Shown here: piece after piece, positions 24,501 through 36,345 of the stretch
Numbering within the stretch: position 1 is the first letter of the stretch
Layout: each line of letters begins with the position of its first letter
Origin: Fistularia commersonii
Lineage: Eukaryota > Chordata > Actinopteri > Syngnathiformes > Fistulariidae
DNA: 64,000 nucleotides
Reading direction: 5' to 3'
Assembly (NCBI GenBank): GCA_037954325.1
Contig: JBBMNZ010000021.1
Location: 8,129,616-8,193,615 of the forward strand
The notes under the pieces: model-generated
What the model was told of the DNA's origin: nothing
The model's database searches: none
The model's input: only the letters and a program-made list of their open reading frames with translations
Program-made: the position numbers and the translations under genes

Positions 24501-27500
24501 CTTGCTGTAAATTGCATTAAACAAACTGGCAGATGGACCAACAAAATCACAGAAACTTTTTTTACAGATTTACATATGTGCACCAAAACAGAGTATAAAG
24601 TGTAAAAGTTCAAATTAAAATTGAGTGGTCCCTGTGCTCCAGTTAATGAAACATGCTGGATTTTTCCCTATGGGAAAAAAGGTGCAACCAATCAATCAAT
24701 CAATTTCATATAAAAAAAAAAACCATCATTTTACTGAAAATGAAGTGAAGCATAACAAAAAAATGTGCAGAATAGTGAAAAAAAATCAAATCAGAATAAA
24801 ATGGCTGTTATCAAAGATGTGTTTTTCTTTTTGGCCCTAATTTGCCATTTAGAATTATCACGATTAATAAAAAAAAAAAGAGCGGTCCTCAACCACATCC
24901 AATAATCTTTTATACACGCTTCTGTGTTTGCTTCTGTATAATCCAAGAGAAGTTATTCTGTGGCTTAGACAGATCCAAAGGCTCACACAGTGTCAACTAG
25001 TCTCGCCCTGGAAAGGACAGAATGGGCTAGCAGACAAAGGGTTAAGTTGTGTAGATCTCAGCCAAGCAGTTATGTGTGCTGAGCAGAGACCACTGTGAAA
25101 AGTGTAATGGGCTTATGGGAGTTAATCCACAGGCACCCTGACAACAGGTCCAGAGAGAGAACCATAGCAGCTCAGGATGGATATAAAACTCACACCTTCT
25201 CCTTCACCTGTGGCCTGTTTTTAAACTCCCACAAGGACTGATACTAAACCATTCTGCCAGGGCCCTTGAAATTAAGCCTCCATTACATCTCTTCAGTTTA
25301 TGCTAGCAAATACCTGCTGCCTGTGTGCAGTTTCAGCTGCTGCTGTCCAGGATCAGGACACCCTTGCTGTCTGTGTTTCCAAGGAAAATAGTAAACTGAA
25401 TCGATACACTGAGTTAAGCAAACACCTGCTGGCCTGTTGCATGCCTCAGACTCCCTAATCCACTTGGGGGATATTGTTACAGTTATATAAGCCACATGCT
25501 GGACTTGCTCTAATAACAACCACATTGAACATCTAACTTGTGGCATTGGGCTGCATTATGAAACTGCCTGCCTTTTTAGCTTTACAGATCAAGCATCAGG
25601 ATGTGAACTGTGTCATCTTCAGCCAAGAAGCAGAGGTTGTTCTTTATCCCTCATTCTCAAGGCTGACATTGATATTCCATTCAATGGCTTGATCATTGTC
25701 AAATACACCAGCTCTTTCTCCCCACAGAAGACAAATGTTTTTTATTGGTTATATAACTACAGGTGTTAGTAATTTCAGTCAGAGGTTGTCGCATTAATAC
25801 ACTGACATAGCTGTAGTTGTTACAGTCTTTTCTTTTAAAAATATATGTAAAACTAAGCCACAGACTTATGCACGTATATTTCCAATGTGTGTGTCTATGT
25901 GTGTGTGTATATACATATATATAACTATTTTACAATTCTTGTTTGCTACTTTTTTATGTGAACATTCCGATGATTATCAAATGGTCCTCACGCATGACGT
26001 TTTCCTTACCTTATCACTTCAATGTTCACATGACACATTTCTACACTAAGTACAAGATAATCAAATATTGACACTTTTACTTGGCAATATATATGTAAAT
26101 GCGCACAGCAAAAATGTCAAATACAAAAATGTATTTCAATATATGTAGATGTAGTGAAAGAGAACATGAAGTTAGTGTTTAAAAAAAGGACAGAGAATGG
26201 GGTTACATGGAAGAGGCTGTTCAAGGGAGCAGCTGAATGAAGGATATATACCTGCATAAGGAAAACATCATGTATGACAATTTAAATCTCAACATGAAAT
26301 AATAGCACACAATTATCTCTGACAAGTGTTCTGCTCTTAACTGGGAGTGCAGACAGAAAGAATTAAAAATCTCTGAATCACATTTCCAGAAATCTCAAGA
26401 ATCCAGAACTGTTCCCTTTTAAGAAACTGCACCAATCAGGTGGGGTAAAATTTGCTTTTACTTATAAACAGAAACCAGTTGTGCTGTGTTTCTCTGACAA
26501 CACAGTTCCAGAGGAAAATCCGGTTGGACCAGGAGATCAAGTTTCATAGCTTGAAAAATATGTTTAGAGCCACAGAAAATGTACCAAGACATCTTACCTG
26601 ATGTTTGAGGCTTGCTCTGTGAACTCTGTAGCCACCAGGGAGAAGTACTTTCGCATCTTAATCCAGAGGTTGGGTTTGGGGATGCAACCATTATGTGCAT
26701 GGATGGCATGGATACGAGCCATCTCCCTGGCAATCAGTCTGCGGAGACACACACAAACAAGGATGAATAGATATGCCACTGTAACTAGGTTTCAGCAGTG
26801 AATTGTGATTCACAACTCACAAAAAAGCTGAATTATGAAGACAGCACACCATGACAAAGTACAGCCCTAAAATTAGATTTTATTGGTTTATCTTCATGGA
26901 CAAATTAGGAAAATATATTCCTTCCTTGCAGTTAAGGCCTGGGTGAAAGCACAAGACTGAACATTGCCTTGGAGACAATAAATAAGTGTTTGTTTCAGCA
27001 GACCTGCTGCACAGGAGCATTTGACTCCTCTGTTTATGCTATAAAACACAACCATTTGCAAACAACAGTTTTGTTTGTTTGATTTAACTTCAGTAGCAAA
27101 CGGCTGCTCTAAGTACACCAACGTCTAAGAGGGCTAATAAAGTCTGTGTCCTTTAATCTTGTGTGATTCACAACCTGAGGAGGGAGGGATCTCTGACATC
27201 CTGCGTCCCCAGAGCATCTCCCTGCATGAACTCATAGCAGATGCCGTTCTGAAAGGTGCAATAGAGGCGGGGAGCGCAGCCATTTGCATGGAGCACCTGA
27301 TGGGAGACACACAAAGCACACATTATGTAAGGATTACAATAAGCATAGGCAAAAGAGTATCAATTTGTTTCCCTCCAGATTGTATACCACCTGAAAACTT
27401 TTTAGCTCATTGTCTCTGTCTACAATCAGCTCTGTCTTGTTCCCATAGACTCGGACCAGGACCACATCATCCGGGCTGTCCTCCACATAGCAGCCCACAA

Positions 27501-30500
27501 GTTTGTTGGTTGTCCCATCAGTGAAGAGCTATAACAGGAGAAAGAAAGTTCAAAAACTATAACTTCAGCAAACTTTCTGTACATGCCTGAAGCTAATTTT
27601 GCAAAAACACATGGAGCATCATCGCAATCAGCATGTAAATTTGACTAGCTAAAAGTCCATGAAAATGCAATAAAAATAAAATTTTGTGCTAATTGTCATG
27701 TTAGCACTGTCTGCAGTTATGTCAGTCTTGCACTAAAACTGAGGTATCAAAAATAAACATTTATAATGTGTAGTAGTATATCAAACCAAATTTTATTTTT
27801 AATCCCTTTTTTTCGTCAAGTCACCACAGCATGCAGAGAGAAGTTCAAATATGTATTCAAATGTTAAGACCACTCAAGTTGGCCAAAAATGTTTTGAGTC
27901 ATCAAAATTCCAGTAAAACTAAATAAACTAAATCACAGCAACATACATGCTAAATGATGTGAATTTAGTGAAAATAACCATATATGCATTCTGCTTAGAT
28001 AGTAGTAGTCGTACAATATCAAATACTGTAATAGATTACACAAATAACAATGGTTTTGCCCAACCCAAGCACATCTACCAATGTCTCAGAGAATCATGGA
28101 GAAGTGGACAAATCTTATCTGGTCATAAAAAAGCTAGCATCAGTGCCTCCTCACATTGGCAATATAACACGATGGAGTCAACAATGACTGCAGTATGTCG
28201 CCTCTTCTGGCAAAAAACGCTGTGTCTAGAGTGCAGCGTTAATGAGCGGCAGCACTGCTACGGTGGAAACCTGTGGGCTGGTCCATCCCACAGTGAGGGC
28301 AAAAACAAAAAAACACACGGCCCAGACGCTCACTCACACATATCTGACATTCCACGCGTGGCTAACTACAAAGATGGGCAGGCAGGCATTTCTGTTATGA
28401 CCGTATAGACACAAACATGCACGCCTTTGCTGGCACATGACTGATCCATTCCACCTGCCACACAATACGCCACTAAGACCTGTGACCGATACACGGACAA
28501 AGGCTTGGATCCAGACAGTAAACATTGAGTTGTGACAGCAGAGCTCCCATAAGGAAGGGTCTGGGCTCGCATGACTGGAGTAAAATCATATATGTGTGAG
28601 AGTCACTATTGATTGGAAGGGATCAGGATTAAGGTCAAAACTCACAAATTAGAATTATAGAACTGCAGTATACAGGTTCAATTTCATGATGGTTTAAGTT
28701 TAAATGCTAGCAAAGCAGTTGAAACATTGTTCTTGAAAATGCATCCGTTACTATATACTTATCAATATTACACGTTCACATTTCTCAAGTTCTGAAAAAC
28801 GACAGCAATAACTCACATTTGTGCTTCTGTTACGGAAGTCGCAAATATCAACTGGTATGAGAATCCATGCGCTCACTCAGAACCACGTTACATTTGTACA
28901 CAAGATACTGTTGAATATCTGTAACGTGTCATGGAATAATGTAAAATTGAACAACATGAACTGAGAACTAAGGCTAAGGTTTATCAGTAACCTCCCTTCA
29001 TTGCCAGTTTACAGCAGGGTTAGCAAAGCTCTATCTTTACAGGTCACTATAACTTGGAACTGATTAAATTAGCTAGTGAAGCCAAAATATACTGCTCAAA
29101 AAAATAAAGGGAACACTTGAACAACACAATGTAACTCCAAGTCAATCACACTTCTGTGAAATCATAGTGTCCACTCAGGAAGCAACACAGATTCATTTCG
29201 ACTTGTTTTAAGGACATTACATCAAAGTTGGATAAGCCTGGAGTTTGTTTTTACACATTAATTTTGAGTGTGATTCCTAATCCAGACCTCCATGGTTGAT
29301 ACAATTGATTTCCAGTGATAATTTTTGTGTGATTTTGTTGTCAGCACATTCAACTGTGTAAAGAGCAAAGTATTTCATAAGACTATTTCATTCATTTAGA
29401 TCTAGGATGTGTTTTTAAGTGTTCCCTTTATTTTTTTGAGCAGTGTATAATGTAGTTACATGTCCTTCAAAGGGGAAAAAATGTAGCACTGGTGCTTTCG
29501 GCTGGAGGAGAGGGAAGAATTTCTGCCATTTCCTGCCATACAAGTGCCGCTTAAACTATTTATGATCAATTTGACTATGCAACCTAAGAGTTTTATATCT
29601 TGGGAAATAAACAGCCCAATTCACCTGACAAATTACAATTGAACACTGTAGATCACAGTGCTAACTTTTATGTTCAGTTACGAAATGCTGTAAAACGATG
29701 AGTCACTTTGGAAGGAAGTATTGATTACATATACATATACATACTATGAATACATATTATTTACTCTTTATCTTGTATACTTAGTATACAAGATAATATT
29801 GTATATTTTTAGATTTGTTCTGATATTCATCTATCTTACTTCTGTACATCATCATTAACAACTGCTACTGCACTATCTACTTTTTGCTGTGTGTGAATTG
29901 AAATTTCCCCACTTTGGGATGATTAAAATAATATTCCATTATATTTTGTTCTTCTATTCTAGATTAACTTGATAGTTAAATTAACTTGATATTCAATGGA
30001 CAACAGCTGTAGCCTGCACCACATACCACTGAGGTCTATTTGGTCATAAGATTTAAATATATGTGAAATGCACTCGGGCCATACATCCATTCATCCTTTA
30101 TGATGATAAGGATGATGAACTCTTAGCTGTTGTTTTAGGGCAATGGGCAGTTCTGTTTGTTGTGAGATCGGTGGCTTCATCCAGGGTTGCCATGCTGTAA
30201 CTTAGTTAGTCTTCGAATTAATTGTCATTGTAATTTGGGGTAATTGGAATTAACTTAACACAGTCACATCAACTAAAAAAAAGTTTTTAATTCTTGAGTA
30301 TTGTGTCCCTCTGAGAGCTGGGCTAGGCTACTCTTAATTGAATCATATGACAGAAACCCAGATAGTCTGTGAAGTTTGGAAAGGATCACATATTAAGTGC
30401 AGAGGTCATTCTGTAGCGAACAAACTATCAGATGTGCTGCCTTGAAAACTTGATCTTTAACAACTTTTGTTTTTGTTTTTTTCCCATTTTAAGCTCATAC

Positions 30501-33500
30501 TGTTCTCTCTCCAGTATCTGCTGTGACGTTCATGTACATGTTGCTGGTTGGTGCAGCTGCAGAGCTCCATGTGACATTTGTAGGACAAAAGCCCTCAGTA
30601 TGACAAAGACAGTGTCTAGATGGTGGTCATTGAGAAAAGTTCTGCTGGTTTGGCCTTTAAATATGGTAACACTGTCACCTCACAACCAAAGCTGCAGGTT
30701 TGTGAGTGACCAGACACTGTTAACACTTAAGTTATTGCAGCTGGATTCTCCCTCTTTCATCAGTGTATAGTGATAAAAAGTGGTGCATCTGCTGTCACAC
30801 ACACTTATAACCATGGTGACAAGTGACTTAGTACAATTTTCCTTTATCCAAGAACTTCGGAGTTTTCAAAAAGGATGGTACATAGCTATACACCAATAAG
30901 ATGGGGTTTCATTCATATTTTCTGTGTTTTTTCAACAAATCCTTACTCTGACTTTTACAATTAATGCATAAAGTAAACAAAACAATGAGAATACACTACA
31001 CATAGCAGTATGACCGTTAAAACATTTTACACAAGCCAAAGGTCTTTTGCATTTGTGTGATATGTCTCATTTGGTAAATAGATTTAATCTGTTATATAGA
31101 TTAAATGTTTTGAAACTCATTTCAATATGGAAAACAGAAATGTGATGGCAATGGGATAAACAACAGGAGTTGAAATAAGGCAACATTTCTGTAACTATCC
31201 TGATCAATGTCCAATATGGTCTTTGCCAGACTTGGACATTTTACGGCCTGTGGGCCACATCTGGCCCGCCAAACTATTATCTTTGAATATAATAATAAAG
31301 TGTTTTCAATCAATACTGAATTTAGAAACTTCTTATTTTTCCTTTTGTTTAATTTGGTATGGATGATTATATACAAAATAATGAAGGTACAGTTATATGA
31401 TAATGAATGATTTTAAAGTTGAAATGAAATGCCAAATAATTTAAATATTTTAATTTTCATTTTTGTTCAATTTAAATGATACCTAGTTGGCCAGCGCATA
31501 AAAATTAAATAAGAAATGTGGCCTGCCAGTCAAAATAATTGCCCACCCCTGGTCTATGCTATAATTTAAGAATCACCAACTCTGTTTCATCGCAGAAAAC
31601 TAATCATACAGTCAGGTCAATAAGTATTTGATCCCCTTGTGATTTTGCAAGTTCTCCCACTTAGTAAAATCATGGATTTCTAATCATGGATTTCATGGAA
31701 ATCTAACATTTGTGAGAGACAGAATAAAATAAAAATAAAATCAACACAAACGGAAATGACATTGTATGTTTTTTTTTTAACAATTTATTTGTAAATTACA
31801 GGGTCAAATAAGTATTTGATCCCTTGAGTCAAACCATTTTAATATTTGGTACAGAAACCGTTGTTAACAATTACAGAGGTCAAACTGTTAGTTTAGGTCA
31901 GGCCAGGCTAACCTGTGGCTCCCGAGCCGCATGCGGCTCTTAAGTTCATGTCGAATTTTGAGTTTGTGTGATTTTTTAATTGTGCAATCGCGTGCCGCTC
32001 CAGCGTTCTCCGCACACAGCAAAAAAAATAACACACATAACAGCCGCATGTGGCTTAGGAGCCACAGGTTGGCCAGGCCTGCTGTAGGTCTTCACCAGGT
32101 TTGCACACACTGCAGCAGGGATTTTGGTCTACGCCGCCATACAGAGCTTCTCTAGATCTCTCAGGTTTCAGGGCTTTCGCTGAGCAACACAGGGTATCAG
32201 CTCCCTCCAAAGATTTTTTTTTGGATTTAGGTCTGGAGACTGGCTGGGCCATTCCAGAACCTTGATATGCTTCTTGCGGCGCCACTCCTTGATTTTCCCT
32301 GGACATGTGTTTCGGGTCATTGTCATGTTGGAAGACCCAGCCAGGACCCATCTTCAATGCTATAACTGAGGGAAGGAGGTTTTTGCCCAATATCTCATAA
32401 TAAATGGCCCCGTTCATCCTTTCCTAAATACAGTGCAGTCGTCCTGGCCCCTGCGCTGAAAAAGACCCCCAGAGCATGATGCTTCCACCCCTATGTTTCA
32501 CTGTGGATGAATGGAGGAAGAGGGTGAGAAATGTGGATACAGGTAGAATGGAGTTAAGACCAAAGAGTTCTATTCTGGTCTAATCTGACCACAAAACTTT
32601 CTTCCATGACGCCTCTGGATCATCCAGATGGTTCCTGGCAAACTACAGATGGGCCTTGACATGGACTGACTTAAGCAGTGGAACCTTCCAAGCAATGCAT
32701 GGTTTTAAACCATTACGTCTCTTAGTATTACTAATAGTACCCTTGTAAAAGGTGGTGCCAGTTCTTTTCAGGTTATTGAACAGCTCCTCACAGGTAGTTC
32801 TGGGCTGATTCTTCACCTTTCTTTGCATCATTGATACCCCACGAGAAGAGATCTTCCAAGGGGCCCCAGTCAACGGAACACTTGCAGTTATTATTAGTCT
32901 CTTCCATTTTATGACAACGGCTCCAACAGTTGTTCTTCTTTTCACCAAGCTGCTTGGCAATTGCTCTTTGGCCCTTTCCAGCTTTGTGAAGGTCAACATT
33001 TTGTCTCTTGGGTCTTTTCACAGCTCTTTGGTTTTACTCATGTTGGCTGCTACAATTTTGATAGATTGTGGGGTACACAGATGTCTGAAAGCTAACAACC
33101 TTAAATAGGTGCTACTCAATTAGAATGATGATGAGTAGAGTTTAGTTGGACTCTTTCAAAGCAGATGAACAGGTTTTTAGGGTCAGAAATCTGAGAGACA
33201 AGCAAGGGATCAAATACTTATTTGACCCTGTAATTTAACTTACAAATAAATTGTTAAAAAAAAATCATACAATGGAAATTTTAGACCCCTGCATAATTTC
33301 TAGGTGGGAGAACTTGCAAAATCAAAGGGGGATCAAGTACTTGTTGACCTGACTGTAGTTGTAAATTAAATTGTGTTTCTGGTATCCTTGTATTAATCTA
33401 TTTATTTGGATGGATAAGTTTGTGAGATCTTAACGTAAGCCTTAAATAAAAAGCTAGCATCGCTAAATCAATTATTGCCTAATATGACATAAACCCACAA

Positions 33501-34728
33501 TTTTTCTTTATTTTAAAGAGTAGCATGGGACTCAGGTACATTAAGATGCCATATATAGAACCTGAAAACATCAAGAAAGCATTGCTCTTGGCACATATAT
33601 CCAATTACTTCAACAAAAATCAATGCATTGTGAGAATTTATACCACATCAATATCCTAAAAGTCAAGCAATATCTAGTTTTACACAATGACAGATGTACA
33701 GCTATGATGAAGAAACTAAAAAAAATGTGCTGGAGTCCACAAACTATTGAGATGACCAAGTTACAGTTATATATTAATGGGAACTTCAACAAATTGTGGG
33801 AAGTGATAAGGATAATGTGGTTTATTAAGTTAAACAATACATCACTGTAAGATGTGATTTAAGAATAATCTGTCTCACCCTTTTCATGGATCTGTTTTTT
33901 TTAATTGACGAGGCATAACTGCTATTGGTTTTAACTGCATGTGACAACTTGCATATTTTAGCCTGCAATCTGTGGCTTTGAAGCAGCATTATGTAAAATG
34001 AATTCCCGTCAATGTTTTTTCCCGTAAGAACTGAACTTCATTGTCCTCCCTTGAAGACGTTTCACCTTTCATCCGAGAGGCTTCTTCAGTTCGAAAGGAG
34101 CGTGGGCAGTTTTCTTCAAATGCTATATCTTATTTGATAAACAAAATTATCTAAAGTAAAATGATCTAGTGTTATGAATAGTATTACAAGACAAGAAAAC
34201 GAGAAAGTAATAAAACAGACTAGAAACGGCCAAGATGTTTTCTTCCTGCAACGACAATCATCGACACCCAGTACCACGTCAGCCGCTGTTGGTCACTGAC
34301 ACCAAGGTGACAACGTGACCAGACTGTCAGGCTACACTTGGAGCTTCCTGTGGTGGACATTGGACGTTTACAGATAAACAACATGACATTACTTCCGGTC
34401 TCTAAAGAAAAACTATTTGCGTTACTCAGTTAGGGTTAGCTGTGAAATTGGTAAAATTGGCCACGGTTCTGTTATCCGCCCCTCTCCCAGTTGCTTGGTG
34501 GTGCCTGGTGATGCTGAAGAGCTGTCAGTCTTAGCCTAGCATAGCATAAACTGGCAAGCTAGCTTTAGCAGCGACCATTACCTTAGTCTTGACGTGGCTC
34601 ACGTCCCACGCTGGTCTCAGCTCTTTGATGAGCTTCATCGCCCCTTCCGTCACGGCGTGCTCGTCCACGAAAATTGGAATTTTCTTTATTACCGGCGAAC
34701 CAACAGGCACGTGTATCTGCGTCTCCAT
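21432..34728 (-). CDS. etnk2: etnk2, ethanolamine kinase (complete, nine exons)
   Basis: Ethanolamine kinase phosphorylates ethanolamine with ATP in the cytosol, the first step of the CDP-ethanolamine (Kennedy) route to phosphatidylethanolamine. Coding exons in order are 34728-34582, 27528-27391, 27296-27175, 26738-26598, 24060-23918, 23406-23323, 22866-22706, 22612-22539 and 21504-21432. The 1083 nt encode 360 residues with consistent phases. The choline/ethanolamine kinase fold is shown by LFTDGTTNKLVGCYVED near residue 50, the phosphotransferase motif CHNDLLCKN (catalytic Asp near 218), and FIDYEYSSYNY (metal-binding Asp near 237). The protein ends FNQYFKIKPAVMALQIPE. ETNK2 rather than ETNK1 is favoured by LIAREMARIH, KEVLEQEM and LYVQVNKFAL, and by sox13 as neighbour; ETNK1 sits with SOX5 in the paralogous region. 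Intron 5 uses a GC donor; the others are GT-AG. Confidence 0.94.
22539..22612 (-). CDS. etnk2: etnk2 coding exon 8
   Basis: It encodes ASHFFWGFWALIQAKYSTID then FDFL, highly typical of the ethanolamine kinase C-terminus. It leaves in phase 2 before GTAAGA. Confidence 0.95.
22706..22866 (-). CDS. etnk2: etnk2 coding exon 7
   Basis: It encodes MAELDYNLYPSREMQMVWLK and ELETLYVQVNKFAL. The last segment is close to ETNK2. It ends in phase 0 before GTGAGA. Confidence 0.95.
23323..23406 (-). CDS. etnk2: etnk2 coding exon 6 (IDYEY motif)
   Basis: It encodes HVRFIDYEYSSYNYQAFDIG then NHFNEFAG. The Asp of IDYEY binds Mg-ATP in this family. The acceptor is TTCTAG and the donor is GTTTGT. Confidence 0.95.
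23918..24060 (-). CDS. etnk2: etnk2 coding exon 5 (catalytic loop)
   Basis: It encodes VLEQEMMWMKEHL and LGSPVVLCHNDLLCKNIIHN, which holds the Brenner-type HNDxxxxN catalytic motif. The exon must end AAAGAAG to keep the frame (Glu, then a split Gly), so the intron begins GC rather than GT. Confidence 0.92.
26598..26738 (-). CDS. etnk2: etnk2 coding exon 4
   Basis: It encodes LIAREMARIHAIHAHNG, then PKPNLWIKMRKYFSLV. The acceptor is CCGCAG and the donor is GTAAGA. The phase matches both neighbours. Confidence 0.95.
27175..27296 (-). CDS. etnk2: etnk2 coding exon 3
   Basis: It encodes VLHANGCAPRLYCTFQNGIC then YEFMQGDAL, the hinge region between the lobes. It leaves with two bases of an Arg codon before GTTGTG. 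Confidence 0.95.
27391..27528 (-). CDS. etnk2: etnk2 coding exon 2 (nucleotide-binding N-lobe)
   Basis: It encodes LFTDGTTNKLVGCYVEDSPD, then VLVRVYGNKTELIVDRDNE, the N-lobe strands that bind ATP phosphates in this fold. Phase is 0 at both ends and the donor is GTGGTA. Confidence 0.95.
29092..29446. mobile_element. Non-autonomous Tc1/mariner-like MITE
   Basis: The ends carry inverted repeats: CTGCTCAAAAAAATAAAGGG with AACACTT on the left and the reverse complement TTTATTTTTTTGAGCAG on the right, with TA beside each end. The body of about 355 bp has no transposase ORF. A dispersed teleost family with ends of this kind is known to me. Confidence 0.85.
29769..29795. repeat. Inverted repeat, 12-bp arms
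   Basis: TATCTTGTATAC and its exact reverse complement are separated by TTA, in AT-rich DNA of etnk2 intron 1. Confidence 0.88.
31227..31551. mobile_element. hAT-like (Charlie-type) MITE with target duplication
   Basis: The 325-bp element begins CAGACTTGGACA and ends TTGCCCACCCCTG, approximate inverted repeats of the CAGGGGTGGGCAA type. It is flanked by GTCTTTGC and GTCTATGC, an 8-bp target duplication with one mismatch, the size expected for hAT. An internal GGCCACATCTGGCCCGCC segment mirrors TGTGGCCTGCC near the other end. Confidence 0.8.
31609..33355 (-). mobile_element. Dead Tc1-like DNA transposon
   Basis: It is bounded by TA and the termini CAGTCAGGTCAATAAGTATT and the matching inverted end finishing GACCTGACTG. 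Inner copies of the TCAAATAAGTATTTGATCCC motif at about 31800 and 33207 make it an IR/DR-type Tc1 element. The minus strand encodes a broken DD34E transposase. It has an N-terminal helix-turn-helix remnant (KGQRAIAKQLG), LWSD followed by an in-frame stop, WVFQHDNDPKHMS, and SQSPDLNP, where the expected catalytic Glu of the usual NPIENLW reads as Lys. Stops and frameshifts make it non-functional. Without the nested insertion it is about 1.56 kb, normal for Tc1. Confidence 0.92.
31899..32081. mobile_element. hAT-like MITE nested inside the Tc1-like element
   Basis: The 183-bp element starts CAGGCCAGGCTAACCTGTGG and ends with the near-perfect inverted copy finishing GGCCAGGCCTG (23-bp ends, CTC inner border). 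It is flanked by GTTTAGGT and CTGTAGGT, a degraded 8-bp duplication (6 of 8). It interrupts the Tc1-like sequence between AATTACAGAGGTCAAAC and CTTCACCAGGTTTGC. Confidence 0.85.
34036..34105. repeat. Fragment of the GAAGCCTCT-core repeat
   Basis: CTTGAAGACGTTTCACCTTT followed by CATCCGAGAGGCTTCTTCAG is the diagnostic core of a dispersed fish repeat, also seen near 16.8 and 55.4 kb. Confidence 0.6.
34582..34728 (-). CDS. etnk2: etnk2 coding exon 1
   Basis: It starts METQIHVPVGSPVIKKIPIF and ends WDVSHVKTK before GTAATG. Phase is 0. The IHVPxGSP start is shared with the vertebrate ethanolamine kinases I recall, which supports this ATG. Confidence 0.92.
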
Positions 34729-35110
34729 TCTGCGACCGCTTATCTGTTAATCACCAAGCCCTTCGCCGATACTTCTAGAAACGGTCGCATAAAAGTGTTG
34801 CCTAAATTGTGAATAGCTTGGCGTTTATGGGTTTTGGTGGACTAGAAGTAAGTGTTTGGGAGTAGTGTCTTCAGCCAGGAAGCCGTAGTTTTTGCCAATA
34901 GATTGAGAAGAGTGGATGTTCGACGCCGGTTTTCTTGAGAGCCGTCAGCCAACGGTACCATGTCCCGCTACTTGGCTCCGCCCACGCGGGATCATCCGAT
35001 TGTACCGCCAGTTGAGACTCACAACCGCAGAGCACGCCCATTATTTCCGAGTGTTTCCGAAGGAGCGCGGATTCAGCCGGAACTACTTCGGGGTGGAAAA
35101 AAAATACAGC
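34729..35110 (-). promoter_or_regulatory. etnk2: etnk2 5'UTR and GC-rich promoter region
   Basis: Directly upstream of the etnk2 ATG the base composition turns GC- and CpG-rich. GGCTCCGCCCACGCGG (a GC-box type site) lies at about 34974. No TATA box was seen. The transcription start cannot be fixed. Short plus-strand ORFs here look like by-products of CpG-rich sequence. Confidence 0.5.
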
Positions 35111-35501
35111 AAGGACAACTATACAAGTGTTTGGATCCCTTCAACTCAGACTTTAAAAGTCGGGTTTCGTAAAGAGTCATAAATTGACGTTTCATTTTTT
35201 TTTCTATTCGTGGAATATTCTGTCCAACCAAAGCGTTAGATCCCCTTTTTCTTTACTTCCTCTTAGTGTCACCACGGGGCTTCCCTGTATGGTTTTCATT
35301 GTTAATATTTAGCTTCTCAATCACTCTCGCCTTTCTTCAGGCGTCGCTGTATCCTTATGTGTGTATCTATATAAATTGTGTATATGCCCCTGAAAAAGCA
35401 AAGTAATTCTTAATATTGAACGTGTTCCTGCTTCAGTTTCAACTTGCATAGCGCCTATCACGCACACATAGGATCACGTTTGGATCACATTTGGAGGTGA
35501 G

Positions 35502-35652
35502 GCCAATTCCAGCTGAGCGTCATTTATATACATGGGGGAAATTGCTTGTTTTAGGATTGCGAGAAGAAACCAGAGAACCCATGCAGGCACAGGGAGAATA
35601 TGCACACTCCGTATATAATAATTCAAGGTGGAATCGAAACAGGAAACTGTAT
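35502..35652 (-). repeat. SINE/LINE-tail relic
   Basis: GAGAAGAAACCAGAGAACCC, then GGCACAGGGAGAATATGCAC and GGAATCGAAACAGG match the GTGGGAGGAAACCGGAG repeat family common in fish, in degraded form. Confidence 0.6.
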
Positions 35653-36072
35653 ACCGGTAGTATAAAGCAAAATTATTTACTTGAAATCAACAATAAAAAA
35701 TGGTGTGTTATGTATCTTTTTTCAACCAAGACATTATTTTGCTTTCTTTATCTACAGTAATATATCATGTCCTATGAAAGTACTGCCCGACTAACAGTAA
35801 GAATGACCGATGTGCCTGAAATTTGCAAATGACATGTGAAAAGAATGTGTGAGAAAACATAAAAAATGTATGAAATTAATTTAAATTTACGTTTCAATAA
35901 GAAAAATAAATAATAATCTAATAATCAGGAAATAGGCAGACACATTCTGAACAATAAAATGTTTTTTTTTTTTTTTTGTGTATGGTTAAAGGTTTCTATA
36001 ACATTCTGTTCTTCAGAGATTATTATTGTTTACGGTCTGTTTCTATAAATCTTTTCTTGTCAATAAAAACTC

Positions 36073-36345
36073 TGTATGGAGTTTGCATGTTATCCCCATG
36101 TCTACATGGGTTTTACAGAGTTCTATTTCGCCAAATGCCAAAAACATGCAATAGGTTGGGACTCCATGACAGTACTGGGCATACATGTGAATGGGAGTGA
36201 ATGGCTGTATGTCTCTATAAATGGATGGCCACTGGCAATTGGTTGGAATTAAACCCCACCTCTCAACCAGTGTTTTTCTGAATTGACCCCTCCCTAGCCC
36301 TCAGTGCATGATAACTGAAATAGACAATGAATGAATAGATAAAGC
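36073..36345 (+). repeat. SINE/LINE-tail relic
   Basis: GAGTTTGCATGTTATCCCCA, then GTGAATGGGAGTGAATGGCT, read the same repeat family in the opposite orientation to the copy at 58996. It is strongly degraded and has lost its head. Confidence 0.55.

Larger units (their letters stand above)
27529..34581 (-). other. etnk2: etnk2 intron 1, rich in transposons
   Basis: This intron of about 7 kb separates the first and second coding exons. No host exon was recognised in it. It contains the Tc1-like and hAT-like elements listed separately and a relic of the GAAGCCTCT-core repeat at 34036-34105. Confidence 0.85.

Noticed and set aside
27947..28408. 153-codon ORF in etnk2 intron 1
   Set aside because: It is antisense to the gene and has no recognisable domain; it lies in a repeat-rich intron.
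32643..32999. Tc1 transposase fragments as a functional gene
   Set aside because: Frames are broken, a stop follows LWSD and the catalytic Glu is lost. Annotated only as part of the dead element.
34916..35182. ORFs divergent from etnk2 in its GC-rich upstream region (88 and 70 codons, overlapping frames)
   Set aside because: Two overlapping frames are open only because the promoter region is CpG-rich. Neither has recognisable motifs.
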